Of a stretch of 64,000 bases of DNA, positions 20,977-31,652 are shown in pieces. Within the stretch, counting starts at the first letter, position 1; each line of letters opens with the position of its first letter. A program made the position numbers and the translations under genes. Below the pieces are notes generated by a model that was given only the letters and a program-made list of their open reading frames with translations, had not been told where the DNA came from and did no database searches. This DNA comes from Larix kaempferi (taxonomy: Eukaryota; Streptophyta; Pinopsida; Pinales; Pinaceae), in the NCBI GenBank assembly GCA_027924585.1, contig BSBM01000643.1, positions 20,838,001 to 20,902,000 on the forward strand, read 5' to 3'.

Positions 20977-23379
20977 TATCCCCCACCAACAAAATGCTTC
21001 TTCATCCTGAAGAGAGAAAGTATGCAAAAAGCAGCCATGACTAGTGACTCATCATCATTCGTCTTCAATATGGTAGTGGTGTGTCGAAGTCTCACCCTCT
21101 CACTAAGGCGTTCGACTATCCTCACTGGAAGGATGCCTTTTGGTTTAAATTCTCACCCTTTAATCATCTAGTCGGCACTCTTGGCTCACGGACTCCAGGA
21201 ATAGGTATTTTGGCTCTTCAACTCTTCAGACCATTTCTCTGCCTTCTGCTTCTGAAGTCACAACTCAAGAGATGCTCTGTATTTTAGCACCGGGGGGGAT
21301 CGATCAATTCAAGTGTTATTTTGTCATCATTTTTATTAGTAATCTCTTTTCATGTGTGTTGTAAAATGTCGTATGAGTGAATGAGGTCTTCGTTGACAGC
21401 TTTTGTCGTGAGGATGTAAAATGCCTGCAAGAAGTTATGTTGTCTTCTCTTGTACATGATCTTGGTTGAGACCAACTGCTTGTGGTTCGACTAAATTGAC
21501 TACGAGTCAGCTAGAGATCAACTAAATTACAAATTTGGAGAGAGTCGCCTCCCTCATGAGAGAGGCACGTTTAAACGCCTCAACTTCAAAAATTTTAAAT
21601 AGAATCACTAATGAATACATGACTCGATAGACTCGACTCAAAAATCAACCCTCCTTACAATTTCAAGTCTTCGACCAAACTTGAGATTCGACTAAAGTAA
21701 TCGGCCACATACATCGACCATATTTAAAAGATTGATCACTACCATATATTATCGACTAAACTCACAACATATATATGAACCATATATCATGACCGGTGAA
21801 GCCATCGATCAACAATATATAGCACCGACCGAAATGGTTGGACCAATAATAACATTTAACTAAAAGGACCGACTAGAGCTTAGCATCAACCATATTCACA
21901 CATCAACATCAACCCAATCTATTGCTCCATTAAAATGGATCAACGACCCAAAATGTATCTACCTTCTCAACGCAATTTTGCCATAAAATAGTATTATCTG
22001 TCAAAATAGTTGGCTTTTTAAACAATGCAGCTTACCATCCAAATTTACGCTCGTGATTACTTGATGTTATTGCCCGGATCGACGGAGAAGCAAATTGATA
22101 GATTGATTTGATTGTTCATTCGATCTCCATTTATATGATGTTAAACTTTAATCGACTGCTGCGATCAATGGGAAACTTCTAAACAGGCGTGGGAGAATAT
22201 GGTCGACACATCATCCAGAGGGAGTCGACCACCCCGACCATTGCTTCAGCAAATTGGAGTCAGCACCCATCCACCGGTCGGCTCTACTTGGACTACGAAT
22301 TAGAGAAGATTGATCGCAGGGTGATATAATCGACGGGTTGGCTGTAAAGAATGGCTTTTAACCGACGGCCGTGCTTCTTCAACAAACTATACTAACGTTG
22401 TCTCCCTCGAACAGCAATGAATGGACGTTGAGATACCCATCAGTTACAACAAATGGTGGTGTCAAAAATACATTTGATTCTTTAAGCAGGCATTTCCACC
22501 GGACTCACGAGCATCATTATTATTCCCTGAGCTTTTTGAATTTGCAGGATCTTCATCTCATGCAGGTTCGAAACGGCTCCCTCTACCGCTCCTTTCTCTA
22601 GTCGATTCGAGTGGCAGACAGAGTCTCTACTTGATATATACATAGTCGTTGACTGAAGGAAAGGGTCGGTGGTCGACCCTTCATAATATCACGCTGACTA
22701 CATAGAAGTAGTGCTACTGATCAATACTCGGTCAAGAACGCGTCGACATCCTCAAGCACGCAAAACATTATACAAGTAAGTGGTCAACTATTTTATAAAA
22801 CATTTTAAATTGACAAACTTCAAGAAATATTTTGACAGTTTAAAGAGCACATCACCAGAAAAGCAGCATGTTTGTCAGGCTCATCACTTTCTTAATTTGT
22901 ACGAATAGTCTCAGCATTTCCCGAACAGCTATAGTATTTTTGTAATCCATGAACAAACTAATATATACAAGCAGTCTTCGACATCGACCTCAATTTAATG
23001 CATCGATTGCAGCAGTGTTCCATCATTTGAATCTTCAAATTCTGCCTGCATTCAGTCGAGCATCTCCAATAGTCTTCCTCCTTATTCACGATTTGATATT
23101 TCAATCAATAGTCGCCAGCCAGTTCTTTACACCATCCATAAGCATATGGGGAATTGGTTGTCAAAAAATTTATTTAACATTCTGATGTTAGATAACTAAA
23201 AACTCATAAAAATAATTTCTTATCTTTTCTCTTGCGCGTAAGCAGATTTTTTAGATAGTCCCTAGGTACAGCTTCGTCTTCCAGGTTTCTTGCATTCCTC
23301 ACATTTTCTTCCAGGTTTGAACAGCTTCCATCCGCTGCTGCTGTGACTCAGACCGGGTGGAAGAGGCAACGACGCCAGA
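20977..23379 (-). other. Interior of the non-autonomous LTR element
   Basis: No gag or pol motif in any frame; open frames are short. A purine tract on the minus strand (GTTGGTGGGGGATA, 20977-20990) precedes the LTR. From about 21480 to 23060 the tetramers CGAC and GTCG are unusually frequent for AT-rich plant DNA, mostly as TCGAC or TCGAT. Confidence 0.6.
23365..23377 (-). other. Primer-binding site, tRNA-Asp-like
   Basis: On the minus strand TGGCGTCGTTGCC starts two bases after the LTR end and matches the first 13 bases complementary to tRNA-Asp with one change. The match fades after that. Confidence 0.6.
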
Positions 23380-23745
23380 TGTTGAGAGCAGGGACTTCAA
23401 CACAGCAATCAAAATCAGAATAAGAACCCACACAGTAACTAACAAGAGGGCAGGGACTTCAACACAGCAATCAAAATCAGAATAAGAACCCACACAGTAA
23501 CTAACAAGAGAGCAGGGACTTCAACACAGCAATCAAAATCAGAATAAGAACCCACACAGTAACTAACAAGAAGACCAAAGATTGGGCCAAGCGCTTAACC
23601 ACGTTCTATTCATTTTGAATTAGTATATATACATAAAGAAGTTAGTTGGAGCAGTTGTACCCGCTCCAACTGATCTCCTTAACACACTAATTACATTTAT
23701 ATTAATTATGATGGCATTCATGAGGACCAAAGGGTCCCTCCAACA
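23380..23745 (-). repeat. LTR of the non-autonomous element, intact copy
   Basis: 366 bp from TGTTGAGAGC to CCCTCCAACA. It contains a 62-bp unit in three tandem copies (starting at 23389, 23451 and 23513), while the partner LTR has one, which explains the length difference. It serves as the empty-site reference for the copia insertion. Confidence 0.9.
23389..23576. repeat. 62-bp tandem repeat, three copies
   Basis: The unit starts CAGGGACTTCAACACAGC. The three copies are nearly identical, so expansion is recent and happened after the two LTRs separated. Confidence 0.95.
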
Positions 23746-23750
23746 CATAG

Positions 23751-26030
23751 CATCACAACACAGAAATAGTATTCAAGACCGGACTTAACAGATCTGCAAT
23801 AAAACTAGTATAATCATTTAACTTGTTCTCCATGCGTAGTTGTAATGCTCGTTGTCTATGTCTCGGCTATCTATTATCACCAACCTTCTTTTAATTAAAC
23901 TGGTTCCATGAATCAACTATTAATTTTTTTTATATTCCTTTTTTTATAATTATTTATTTTGAATTTAAAAAGAGCCGATAAAATCTTGTCTCACATTGCA
24001 CTACATTACTAGTAGTGGATGCTAAGATGAACCAAGGTGAATGATTGAGGTGGAGTATATCATTGTTGCGGAGTAATAAGAACCAAACCTGGTTCTCGGG
24101 GATTTGGCTGGTAGAAAAAAACATATCAACCATCTTTTCAATTGGACTTATTATGTTTTTCTTCTTTTGTATGTTGCTGATGGTTAATTGTTTCTCTACA
24201 TTGAATTCTAGGTAGGTATTCAGTTCCGATTTCAGGACTTTCAGCATTCAGCTTTATTTTATGCAAAATATTTCTTATGGGTTGTTCCACATTACTCTTT
24301 CATCTTTTGTCTTCCAATGCAGCAAACTCCCATAACCGGCCCTATCACACTCTCTGCTTTCAAATTCCAATCCAAGTTTCTCTGATGGCGATGCGATGTA
24401 CGCATTTTATAATATGTTATGTTTCTCCTTTTCACCTTCGAAAGACGTTAGGCCTGTTAAACAGCCATGGCGAATGATGTTATTGGGTTGCAATGAAATG
24501 TGCAAATAGACATTGTATATACGCCATCCTCTCTGCATATTAGTACGACGTAGGTGTGTATTTCTTAATCACATTAGGCACGGGCGGGCTCGGACTTTTT
24601 TTGGGATGTCCGCGTGAAAATCCAAACCCATAAACATCATGTTCTTTGCAAAAGCAAGTGTGGTCAGTTTTACCATATTCATGTACAATAGGATACACAT
24701 TGTATATGCACACATATATGCCTATGGTCAATGACATGAGGTATAGATGTGTGAGTGGACCTAAAAGTCACGCATCATCTGCACTCCCTATATTGGACTT
24801 GAGGTTTTGCTTCCAAATATGTCACCTTTTCTTTTGTCGCGTCTTTCATATACCGAGTATGTAGACTAACCTCGTTTCCCCCAGTAACATGATGGAAATG
24901 AGCACTGCTATCCATCGCTAGAAGGGTCTAAGACAAATTGACAACAAAGAGAAGGGTAGCTCAGCTAAGAGCAAGATTGAGACAAAAACATGGTCGCAAG
25001 ACAAAATTGTAACAAATCTAGTTGCATGCATGAATCGGAGCCCTCTCCCCACAACAACAAAAAGCTAGACCTGCTTCTTTTCGTGAGAAGGAACTAGAAT
25101 TTATCCAACTGAACACAAACCAATATACCCATGCAAATTAGGAAATAACTCCATAACTCTCTGCGGATAAGACTAATCTGAAACTGAAAGTTTCTAGTAT
25201 TGAAAGTCATTACCATCACCATTATCACCCACTAATCGTAATAACCTTGTCGATATCATCATCATTAAGAGTGCCACCATGGGAGAAAACAAATCACCAG
25301 ATTTTACTTGCAAATCATCTGTTGTTGTGACGATGGAGTCCACCATGATAAGGGTCACACAGAACCTCGTCCCCACACGGATTTACCTCATGCCCATTGT
25401 CATTTCCCATCCCAAGTTCGTGTCTCCCAACAACTTCATGCAAAGGATGGCTTTCCACATCATGCCATTGACATGGATTCAGGGTGGCACCATTATGCCT
25501 CCTTATCACCCCATCATGAGGATACAAATCGAAATATTTAATTTAGTTATAAAATTTAATTTATATTTGAATTAGACAAACATAACTCTAACATAAAAGA
25601 AAAAGTACATATATTTCTAAATATTTTAAAACATTTCTCAAACTAGAATTTCAATAGATTTATGAACATTTTGCAGGATAATTTTAAATTTTAAACAACT
25701 AAGATAATGCCATTCACCAAATATCAAAATGATAAATTCATCATATTTGGAAATTCTTAATAATATTACTTTCAAATTCCATGTCTTGATTCGTAACAAT
25801 TAGAAATTAAGATTTTATAAGAATTATTCATTTCTTATTTTAAAAATTGATTTACAACATAAATAAAGATTCTGTAAAAATTAATCATTTCTTGTTTTAA
25901 ATTTCGTTTACAACAAAAAAAAATATAATATTTCTTATTTTAAATTTCAAAATTTTCCCACGTTCTTCTCCTAGGAAGAGGTTTAGAGAGTAGGTCATGT
26001 CACTCTTGCAAAAATTGAGACAATCCTAAA
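23751..26030. other. No recognisable gene
   Basis: AT-rich spacer. Frames at 25279-25575 are open for up to 98 codons on the plus strand, overlapping a 70-codon minus frame, but neither shows a domain. The last 400 bp before the LINE are A/T runs. Confidence 0.5.
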
Positions 26031-26044
26031 AAATATTGCAAAAT

Positions 26045-26990
26045 CAAAGAGTTCGGGCCAGATGGATGGTCTGTGGAGTTTTTTGTCGAATTTTTTGAAC
26101 TTATTGACCTTGATCTGTTGGAGGTTGTAGAAGAATCTAGAAGGAGAGGAGCAGTTACTAGATCCTTAAATGCAACATTCATAGCACTTATTCCAAAATG
26201 TGTTAACCCTACATCTTTTAGTGACTTTAGACCTACTCTCTTTATAACCCGGTTTATAAAATCATTGCAGAAGTGATTTCCAATAGAATTAAGGATAAGT
26301 TATTATTCATGGATAAAGAGCAATTTGGGTTTCTTTCCAATAGACAAATTTTTGATGCAATAGGTGTAGCTCAGGAGATTTTGCATTCTATAAAGGCTAA
26401 AAAGTTAGATGCTATGATTTTAAAAATGGATCATGTCAAAGCATATGACAAAGTAAACTGGACTTTCCTGAGATTTGTTTTACTTCAAGTGGGGCTTAGT
26501 CTGGAAGTTGTAGATTGGATTATGGGGTGTGTGACATCTGCCAATTTCATTGTTTTCGAAAATAGAACTCCAATAGGTTTTTTCAAAATATATACGGGAC
26601 TTAGACAAGGTTTCCCTCTTTCTGCTCTTTTATTTCTAATTGTTGTTGAAGGTCTGTAGATTGATTGGGAAGGCTAGAAGAGATGGTAGACTTAAAGGGG
26701 TAAAGGTTTATGCATTCCAATTTATTACACATCTACTTTTTGTAGATGGTGTCCTTTTTGGTACAAGTTATGTGGAGGAATGGAGAGTTTTCTATGAAAT
26801 TACTAAGTTGTTTTGTGATGCTACTAGGATGGAAATTAACATTCATAAATCTTGTTTCCTTTCAAATAAGGTTGATGAGCTAGTGCTAAAGCAAGTTAAA
26901 TCTTTTTTTCCTTTTCAAATGAGTCCAATTGATAGTGGTATAGTGGTTTCAAATATTTGGGATATTTTTTTAAACCAAACAACTATTTAA
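26045..26990 (+). pseudogene. LINE reverse transcriptase, catalytic site lost
   Basis: Motifs in order: KEFGPDGW, NATFIALIPK, FSDFRP, EQFGFLSNRQI, ILKMDHVKAYDKVNW (first catalytic Asp kept), and GLRQGFPLSALLFLIVVEGL. The second catalytic box reads HLLFVDGVLFG where the family has FADD, so one essential Asp is Gly. A nonsense codon follows SLQK and frames shift near 26650. TRMEINIHKSCFLS marks the thumb. Confidence 0.85.
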
Positions 26991-27004
26991 AGGAAAATTG
27001 GATC

Positions 27005-28690
27005 TAGGTGTTAAAGAAAACTAGTGTTTCAGATAGTTGTCTCTTGGTGGAAGGTTGGTCCTTGTTAAATTTGTCTTGGAAAACATCCCTATGTACTAGC
27101 TCACATTAGCTAAGTTTCCAAAATCCATCTTGAGTAATATTAGACAAAAAATGTTTAGGTTTTTATGGTCTAGAAGTAAAAACAAAGACTGCTTTCATCT
27201 TGTCAAATGGGACCAAATTGTTATTCCAAAGAAGTGGGGGAGTTGGGGTTTAAAAAAACATCTTTTAGTTTGGATAGGATTTGAGTATGAAGAGTTTATG
27301 GTGGGGATTCTTTGGGTATGGATTGTGGAGTGAAGTATTACAATCTAAATATATTAAGAATACAACTGTCATTGAATGAATAAGATCTCTTATAAAATAT
27401 GTTTCTAATGCGTCAAACATATCGAGAGTGCTGGTGGCATTGTTCCCTCAATTAGGAAAATGGTTAGTATGTAAGGTGGGGAATGGAGCTCAGGTAAAAT
27501 TGGGGAGTGATCCATTTCTAGGTGGTGAAGGTTTTTATGATCTCTCCCCTAGTTTACTTGATTATTTGAGGAATTTTGGTTATTACTCTTTAGCTCATGT
27601 TAAAAGGCCTCAAATTGTGGCTTTTGGTTATCACTATTGGATACTTGCTTAAGATTTAGGACTTTATGATGATTTAGCTACAGAATGGAACATATTTATT
27701 AAAGGGTTGGATCATTCAGGGATCAAGTTGTCTAATGCAAATGATAGAATTATTTGGTCATGGGATGCTCCTTTGGCCATGTAAATGCTAAAAAGTCTTA
27801 TGAAGCAATTGCATATTCTAATTTGGCTTATGATGATAAATGATGGTATAAATCATTATGGTGAATTAATGCTCCTTTAAAGTTGAAGTGCTTTTGTTGG
27901 CTCGTATTGGAAAACAAAATTTTGACTTGGGAAATATCTTTTGAAAAGGGGGTTTTTGGGTCCAACTTGGTGTTCGTTGTGTAATAAGGGGTCTAATTCA
28001 GTGGAGCATTTGTTTGTTCATTGTGAGTTCTCAAAGAAGATGTGGGAGGCTATTAGTCATTTATTGAATTTCCTAGTGAGTTGGACACATCAATCTTTTG
28101 CAGAATTTTTTTTACATTAAGTCTCTAACTTTCACAATCTTAAGGAGCTTCCTCTGTTTGTGATATGTCGAATTTGGAGAAGCAGAAACCTTTCTATTTT
28201 TGAAAATGTTAAAAGAGATGTTTTCTTGATTAGTTCTAAATTTGTAGGATTTTTCAAAGAATATCATAAGTATCTAAAGACGAAAGTTCCAAGATTCATA
28301 AAAATCAGTTCTTTCTTGGGTGATTCTCCTGTTGGTTTTTCGATAGTACTTCTCAAATGAGCCAGTTTGGATGTAGAGTATATATTAAAGTTAATAGTAA
28401 TCACGATTTCTAAAATATGGTTGGGTTGTGGCAAAGGTTCAAATACCAGAGGAGAGTTGTTAGCTGTATGGACTTTGTTGAAATTTGTTATTTTTAAAGG
28501 TTTTGTCTCTTTGCAGATTCTTGGAGATTATAGGGAGGTGTGGACTAGCTCACTGGGAAAGGTGCTCTCCAAGTGGCCATTATCGATAATTGGAAACTCA
28601 TAATTAGAGATCTGCAAGCAAATTTTAATAGTATCTCTTACAGACATATTTACAGAGAACTCAACACTACAGTTGATGGGTTGTCAAAAA
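27005..28690 (+). pseudogene. LINE ORF2 C-terminus: zinc-binding region and RNase H
   Basis: Broken frames give FLWSRSKNKDCFHLVKWDQI, IPKKWGSWGLK and LKLKCFCWLVLENKILTW, the zf-RVT region of plant LINEs. Then GKGSNTRGELLAVWTLL and LQILGDYREVW, which hold the Glu and second Asp of the plant L1 RNase H. A 24-bp tandem duplication (28799-28846, GTTGTTGGAGGTCTATATAA) lies in the 3' tail beyond it. Non-functional. Confidence 0.75.
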
Positions 28691-29494
28691 ATTCAATAGG
28701 GTAGCCTAAAGGAGTGCCATTCTATGAGGAATTTAAGGGCACTACTCCATGTTCAAGTGGATCTTTCCAAGCCTATTAATTTTTTTTTATCTTTGCTTGT
28801 TGTTGGAGGTCTATATAAGTTTGTTGTTGGAGGTCTATATAAGTTTCTTATAGTAGTTTCTAGTGAATTCAGTACTATATTGATACTTGATAGTTTTTGT
28901 TGATAAATTGATAGTTGGATATGTAATTATCCTTATTTTGTGGAGGTTGATGGCCTCAAGATTGATGAGAAGTTGATAGAGACAGTCAATTTGAGGATTT
29001 TGATATGTACTTGTGTCCTTAATGCAATATGAATAGCAAGATACTGTTTTTTTCTGGTTGAAAAAAAAGGTAGTTTAATTATAAATTGTGAATTACTTAA
29101 TTATATTCAAATTAAGAAATTGTTAATTACTTAGTTGTATTGTATTTCTTATTACTATCACAAATTTTGTTATACAATTTTTTTATTAAATTGCAATTTT
29201 CATAATTTAAATTACATTTTTGAACGCATGAGTGTATCTAATGTCTGCCCTCAAATGCTCCTACTACATCTGATTATAAAATTTTAATAACTTATATTTG
29301 CGATTCCAATTATTCTTCTCAAATTTTTATTAGATTTTGAATAAAAATAAAAATAAAAATATCATAAAAAATCCAAATCAAAACATATATATTATTTTAC
29401 TCTGTAAATATTTTTTATTATTATATTGATTTTGAACATTATTAATTGAATTAGTTGAATAAGGCAATGTATTACTCTAAGCAGAACACATTTC

Positions 29495-29644
29495 TGTTAG
29501 GGTTAACCTTGACTCGGGAATGAGCAGGAGAGATGCTCTTGGTGGCCTTGGCCTAGTTTGGCCAGGGACCAATAATAGATCTATTATTGAAGGTTGGTTT
29601 TTCCCTATATTGTGTTTTTCTCTTGCATGTTTTGTTGCCTAACA
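29495..29644 (+). repeat. 5' LTR, internally deleted
   Basis: 150 bp. Compared with the 3' copy it lacks one stretch of about 145 bp after GGGAATGAGCA and a second short stretch before TTGTGTTT. Confidence 0.85.
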
Positions 29645-29657
29645 GTGGTATCCCGAC

Positions 29658-30400
29658 ATGATGTATTGTTATTTCCTGGTGTGTAGAAAAGATTGCCTGC
29701 AGGTGTGTGTACAATGGATGAGAGAGATCAGATCTATTGCTTGGACACTTGGATCTGCAAGGAGAAAGTGTATATCAGTAGGTAAACGTGTAGATCTGTT
29801 ATATGAAATGAATATCTATTGTTTAAATGACCAGATCTGCTAAAGATCTAATGGATTCGTCAGATCTGAGGAAAATAAGGCAAGGCACTTCCCAGAAACC
29901 CTCGCTGCGAATGAAAAGACCAGATCTTGTGAAAAAGATAGGGCCCGGTGATAGCCCGTGTATGAAGAATTTGGAGCTGCACACAAAGAAACAAATCCGT
30001 TGGTGCATTGGAAGGTAGCCACGTGAGGTGAAACATATTTCAAACCAATTAATGGCCTCATATTGAAAAGAGATTATTTTTTATTTTAAATGAGTTGTCC
30101 ACATCATTAAAGGAATGTCTTTATAAAAAGGTTTTCTTTGAAAAAAAAAAAATTATGAAATGCGTTTAAAATTAAGTGGACATGAGGATTTATGGCTTAT
30201 TGGAGAATACATCACCTCAAAAGGAGGGCAAAAGGAACTTTATTTTATGAAAAACTTTGTTTGAAAGGTTGATGAGGCTCTTTGGAAAGTTATGGATGGT
30301 AAAGAGTGAGATTGCGAGCATGGAAGAATTATTTCAAATTGGTGGATTTAATGCAAGCTCGTGTTTGCATTGTAAAGTATTTAAATGATTTATTTCACTT
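29658..30400 (+). other. Interior of small LTR element, possible gag remnant
   Basis: Short plus-strand frames (61-63 codons at 29658 and 29827) carry a basic stretch, but no capsid or zinc motif is clear. AGATCT or near-variants occur several times between 29725 and 29930. The position, just after the primer site, is where gag would be. Confidence 0.3.
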
Positions 30401-31064
30401 GAGTTAAAAAAAGTTAACATGTGTTGCAAGGGGTGTATGATCGGTTGTACCCAACATTCCATAGTTTTTTGTTCTAATTAGAGTTGATTCCCCATGTTTT
30501 AGGTTTACATGTATTGGAGTAGTTGTATCCCTCTTATCTATAGAAGAGGATGTGGCATCAAGTTGTGGAATGAACCACCTGGGTGGGTACGAGTGTGGCA
30601 AGTGTACTCGTATCCTAGCTTGATGTGGAATTGGAGAGGACGAGTCTTTGATTAAAGGGGGAATGTGAGATGGATTTATCTCGGAGTGTTGGGACCAGGT
30701 TATGCTCAAGGAAGAGTTCAATGTATTGATGAACCACGTAGGAGAAAATGATTCCTAGAGAACTGATAGTTACACCCACTGAGCACCCATGTATTATGAT
30801 AGATGGATTCCTTTTTTATATGGACATCAATGATGAATTGTTTGTAGGTACATAAGGCTTGTGGAAGAGCAGCACATGAAGGGCAAGTCAAGGAAAAAGA
30901 AATGAGAGTTGAAAGAAGCAATAGTTATAGCAACAATTAAAAATAAATAAATAAATGGAGATGACAATGTGTAATCTACATGTAAATGGGATTCTTGAGT
31001 ACTCTAGTTGTTTTGGGGGGGTTAGATCCGAAGCAATTTCCCAAGTCAAGTTTAAAGGGGGGAT

Positions 31065-31388
31065 TGTTAGGGTTAACCTTGACTCGGGAATGAGCAAGGT
31101 AGAAAGTGGTCTCGGGCACATGGTTTTGGTAGCCCGTGGTTTCTTACTAGTTGTATTTGCATGTACAGAACCCTATTTATAGGGTTGGATTCCTCCATTG
31201 TAAGGTGCCAATGTGAGCAAGAGAGATTCTCTTGGCGGCCTTGGCCTAATTTGGCCAGGGACCAATAATAGATCTATTATTGAAGGCTGGTTTTTCCCTA
31301 CGGGGTTTTCCAGGATAAATCTTGTCTTGCTATTGTGTTTGTTGTCCTTTGTATATTTATTTTCTCTTGCATGTTTTATTGCCCAACA
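31065..31388 (+). repeat. 3' LTR, full length
   Basis: 324 bp from TGTTAGGG to CCCAACA. It contains CCCTATTTATAGGG (31170-31183), a palindrome that includes a TATA-like core, absent from the deleted 5' copy. Confidence 0.9.
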
Positions 31389-31448
31389 ATTTCAGCAAAT
31401 CTAGCAAAATGAAGAAGCCCCTCTCACACTTCACGCTTTTGTCAAGCC

Positions 31449-31600
31449 ACTATACTTGTATGTTCTCATAATGGGTGTACAAATTTAGTGGTGCTTATTT
31501 ATAACCGTGGAACCATAAATCCATTGTACTTGTATGTTCTCATAATGGGTGCACAAATTTAATGGTGCTTAGTTATAGTTGTGGAACCATAAAGGTGTAG
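31449..31600. repeat. 74-bp tandem duplication
   Basis: ACTTGTATGTTCTCATAATG occurs at 31454 and again at 31528; the flanking text repeats with few changes. Confidence 0.85.
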
Positions 31601-31652
31601 GGTGTAAATTAGGTCACTCATCATTGGGTTTTCATCGTGAAATGCACTGGAG

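Larger units (their letters stand above)
14231..23745 (-). mobile_element. Non-autonomous LTR retrotransposon, split by a nested copia
   Basis: LTRs lie at 14231-14467 plus 20973-20976, and at 23380-23745. Both run TGTTGAGAGC to CCCTCCAACA on the plus strand. The element reads on the minus strand: LTR (23745 to 23380), primer site (23377-23365), about 2.4 kb of interior, a purine tract next to 20977, then the second LTR. Flanks CGTAG (14226-14230) and CATAG (23746-23750) are a 5-bp target duplication with one change. Without the nested element it is about 3.0 kb. The interior has no gag or pol, so it is a LARD-like passenger. Confidence 0.85.
26040..29068 (+). mobile_element. 5'-truncated L1-type LINE
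   Basis: Reverse transcriptase, zinc-binding and RNase H parts of an L1-type ORF2 are read in order on the plus strand. They are followed by a 3' end with a T run and a short A tail (GGTTGAAAAAAAA at 29058-29068). The endonuclease and ORF1 are missing, as usual for incomplete target-primed insertions. I could not find a convincing target duplication. Many stops and frameshifts show age. Confidence 0.8.
29495..31388 (+). mobile_element. Small non-autonomous LTR retrotransposon, complete
   Basis: LTRs at 29495-29644 and 31065-31388 share TGTTAGGGTTAACC at the start and a CAACA or TAACA end. A 5-bp target duplication ATTTC flanks the element (29490-29494, 31389-31393). GTGGTATCCCGAC follows the first LTR, a decayed iMet-type primer site. 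AAAGGGGGGAT precedes the second LTR, a textbook polypurine tract. The element is 1,894 bp and has no pol, so it is TRIM-like or a deletion derivative. Confidence 0.9.

Noticed and set aside
25194-25575. Overlapping plus and minus frames of 60-98 codons
   Set aside because: No motif, no splice or promoter context, and mutual overlap indicates chance.
30404-30921. Minus-strand frames of 105 and 67 codons inside the small LTR element
   Set aside because: They run against the element's sense direction and show no recognisable domain.
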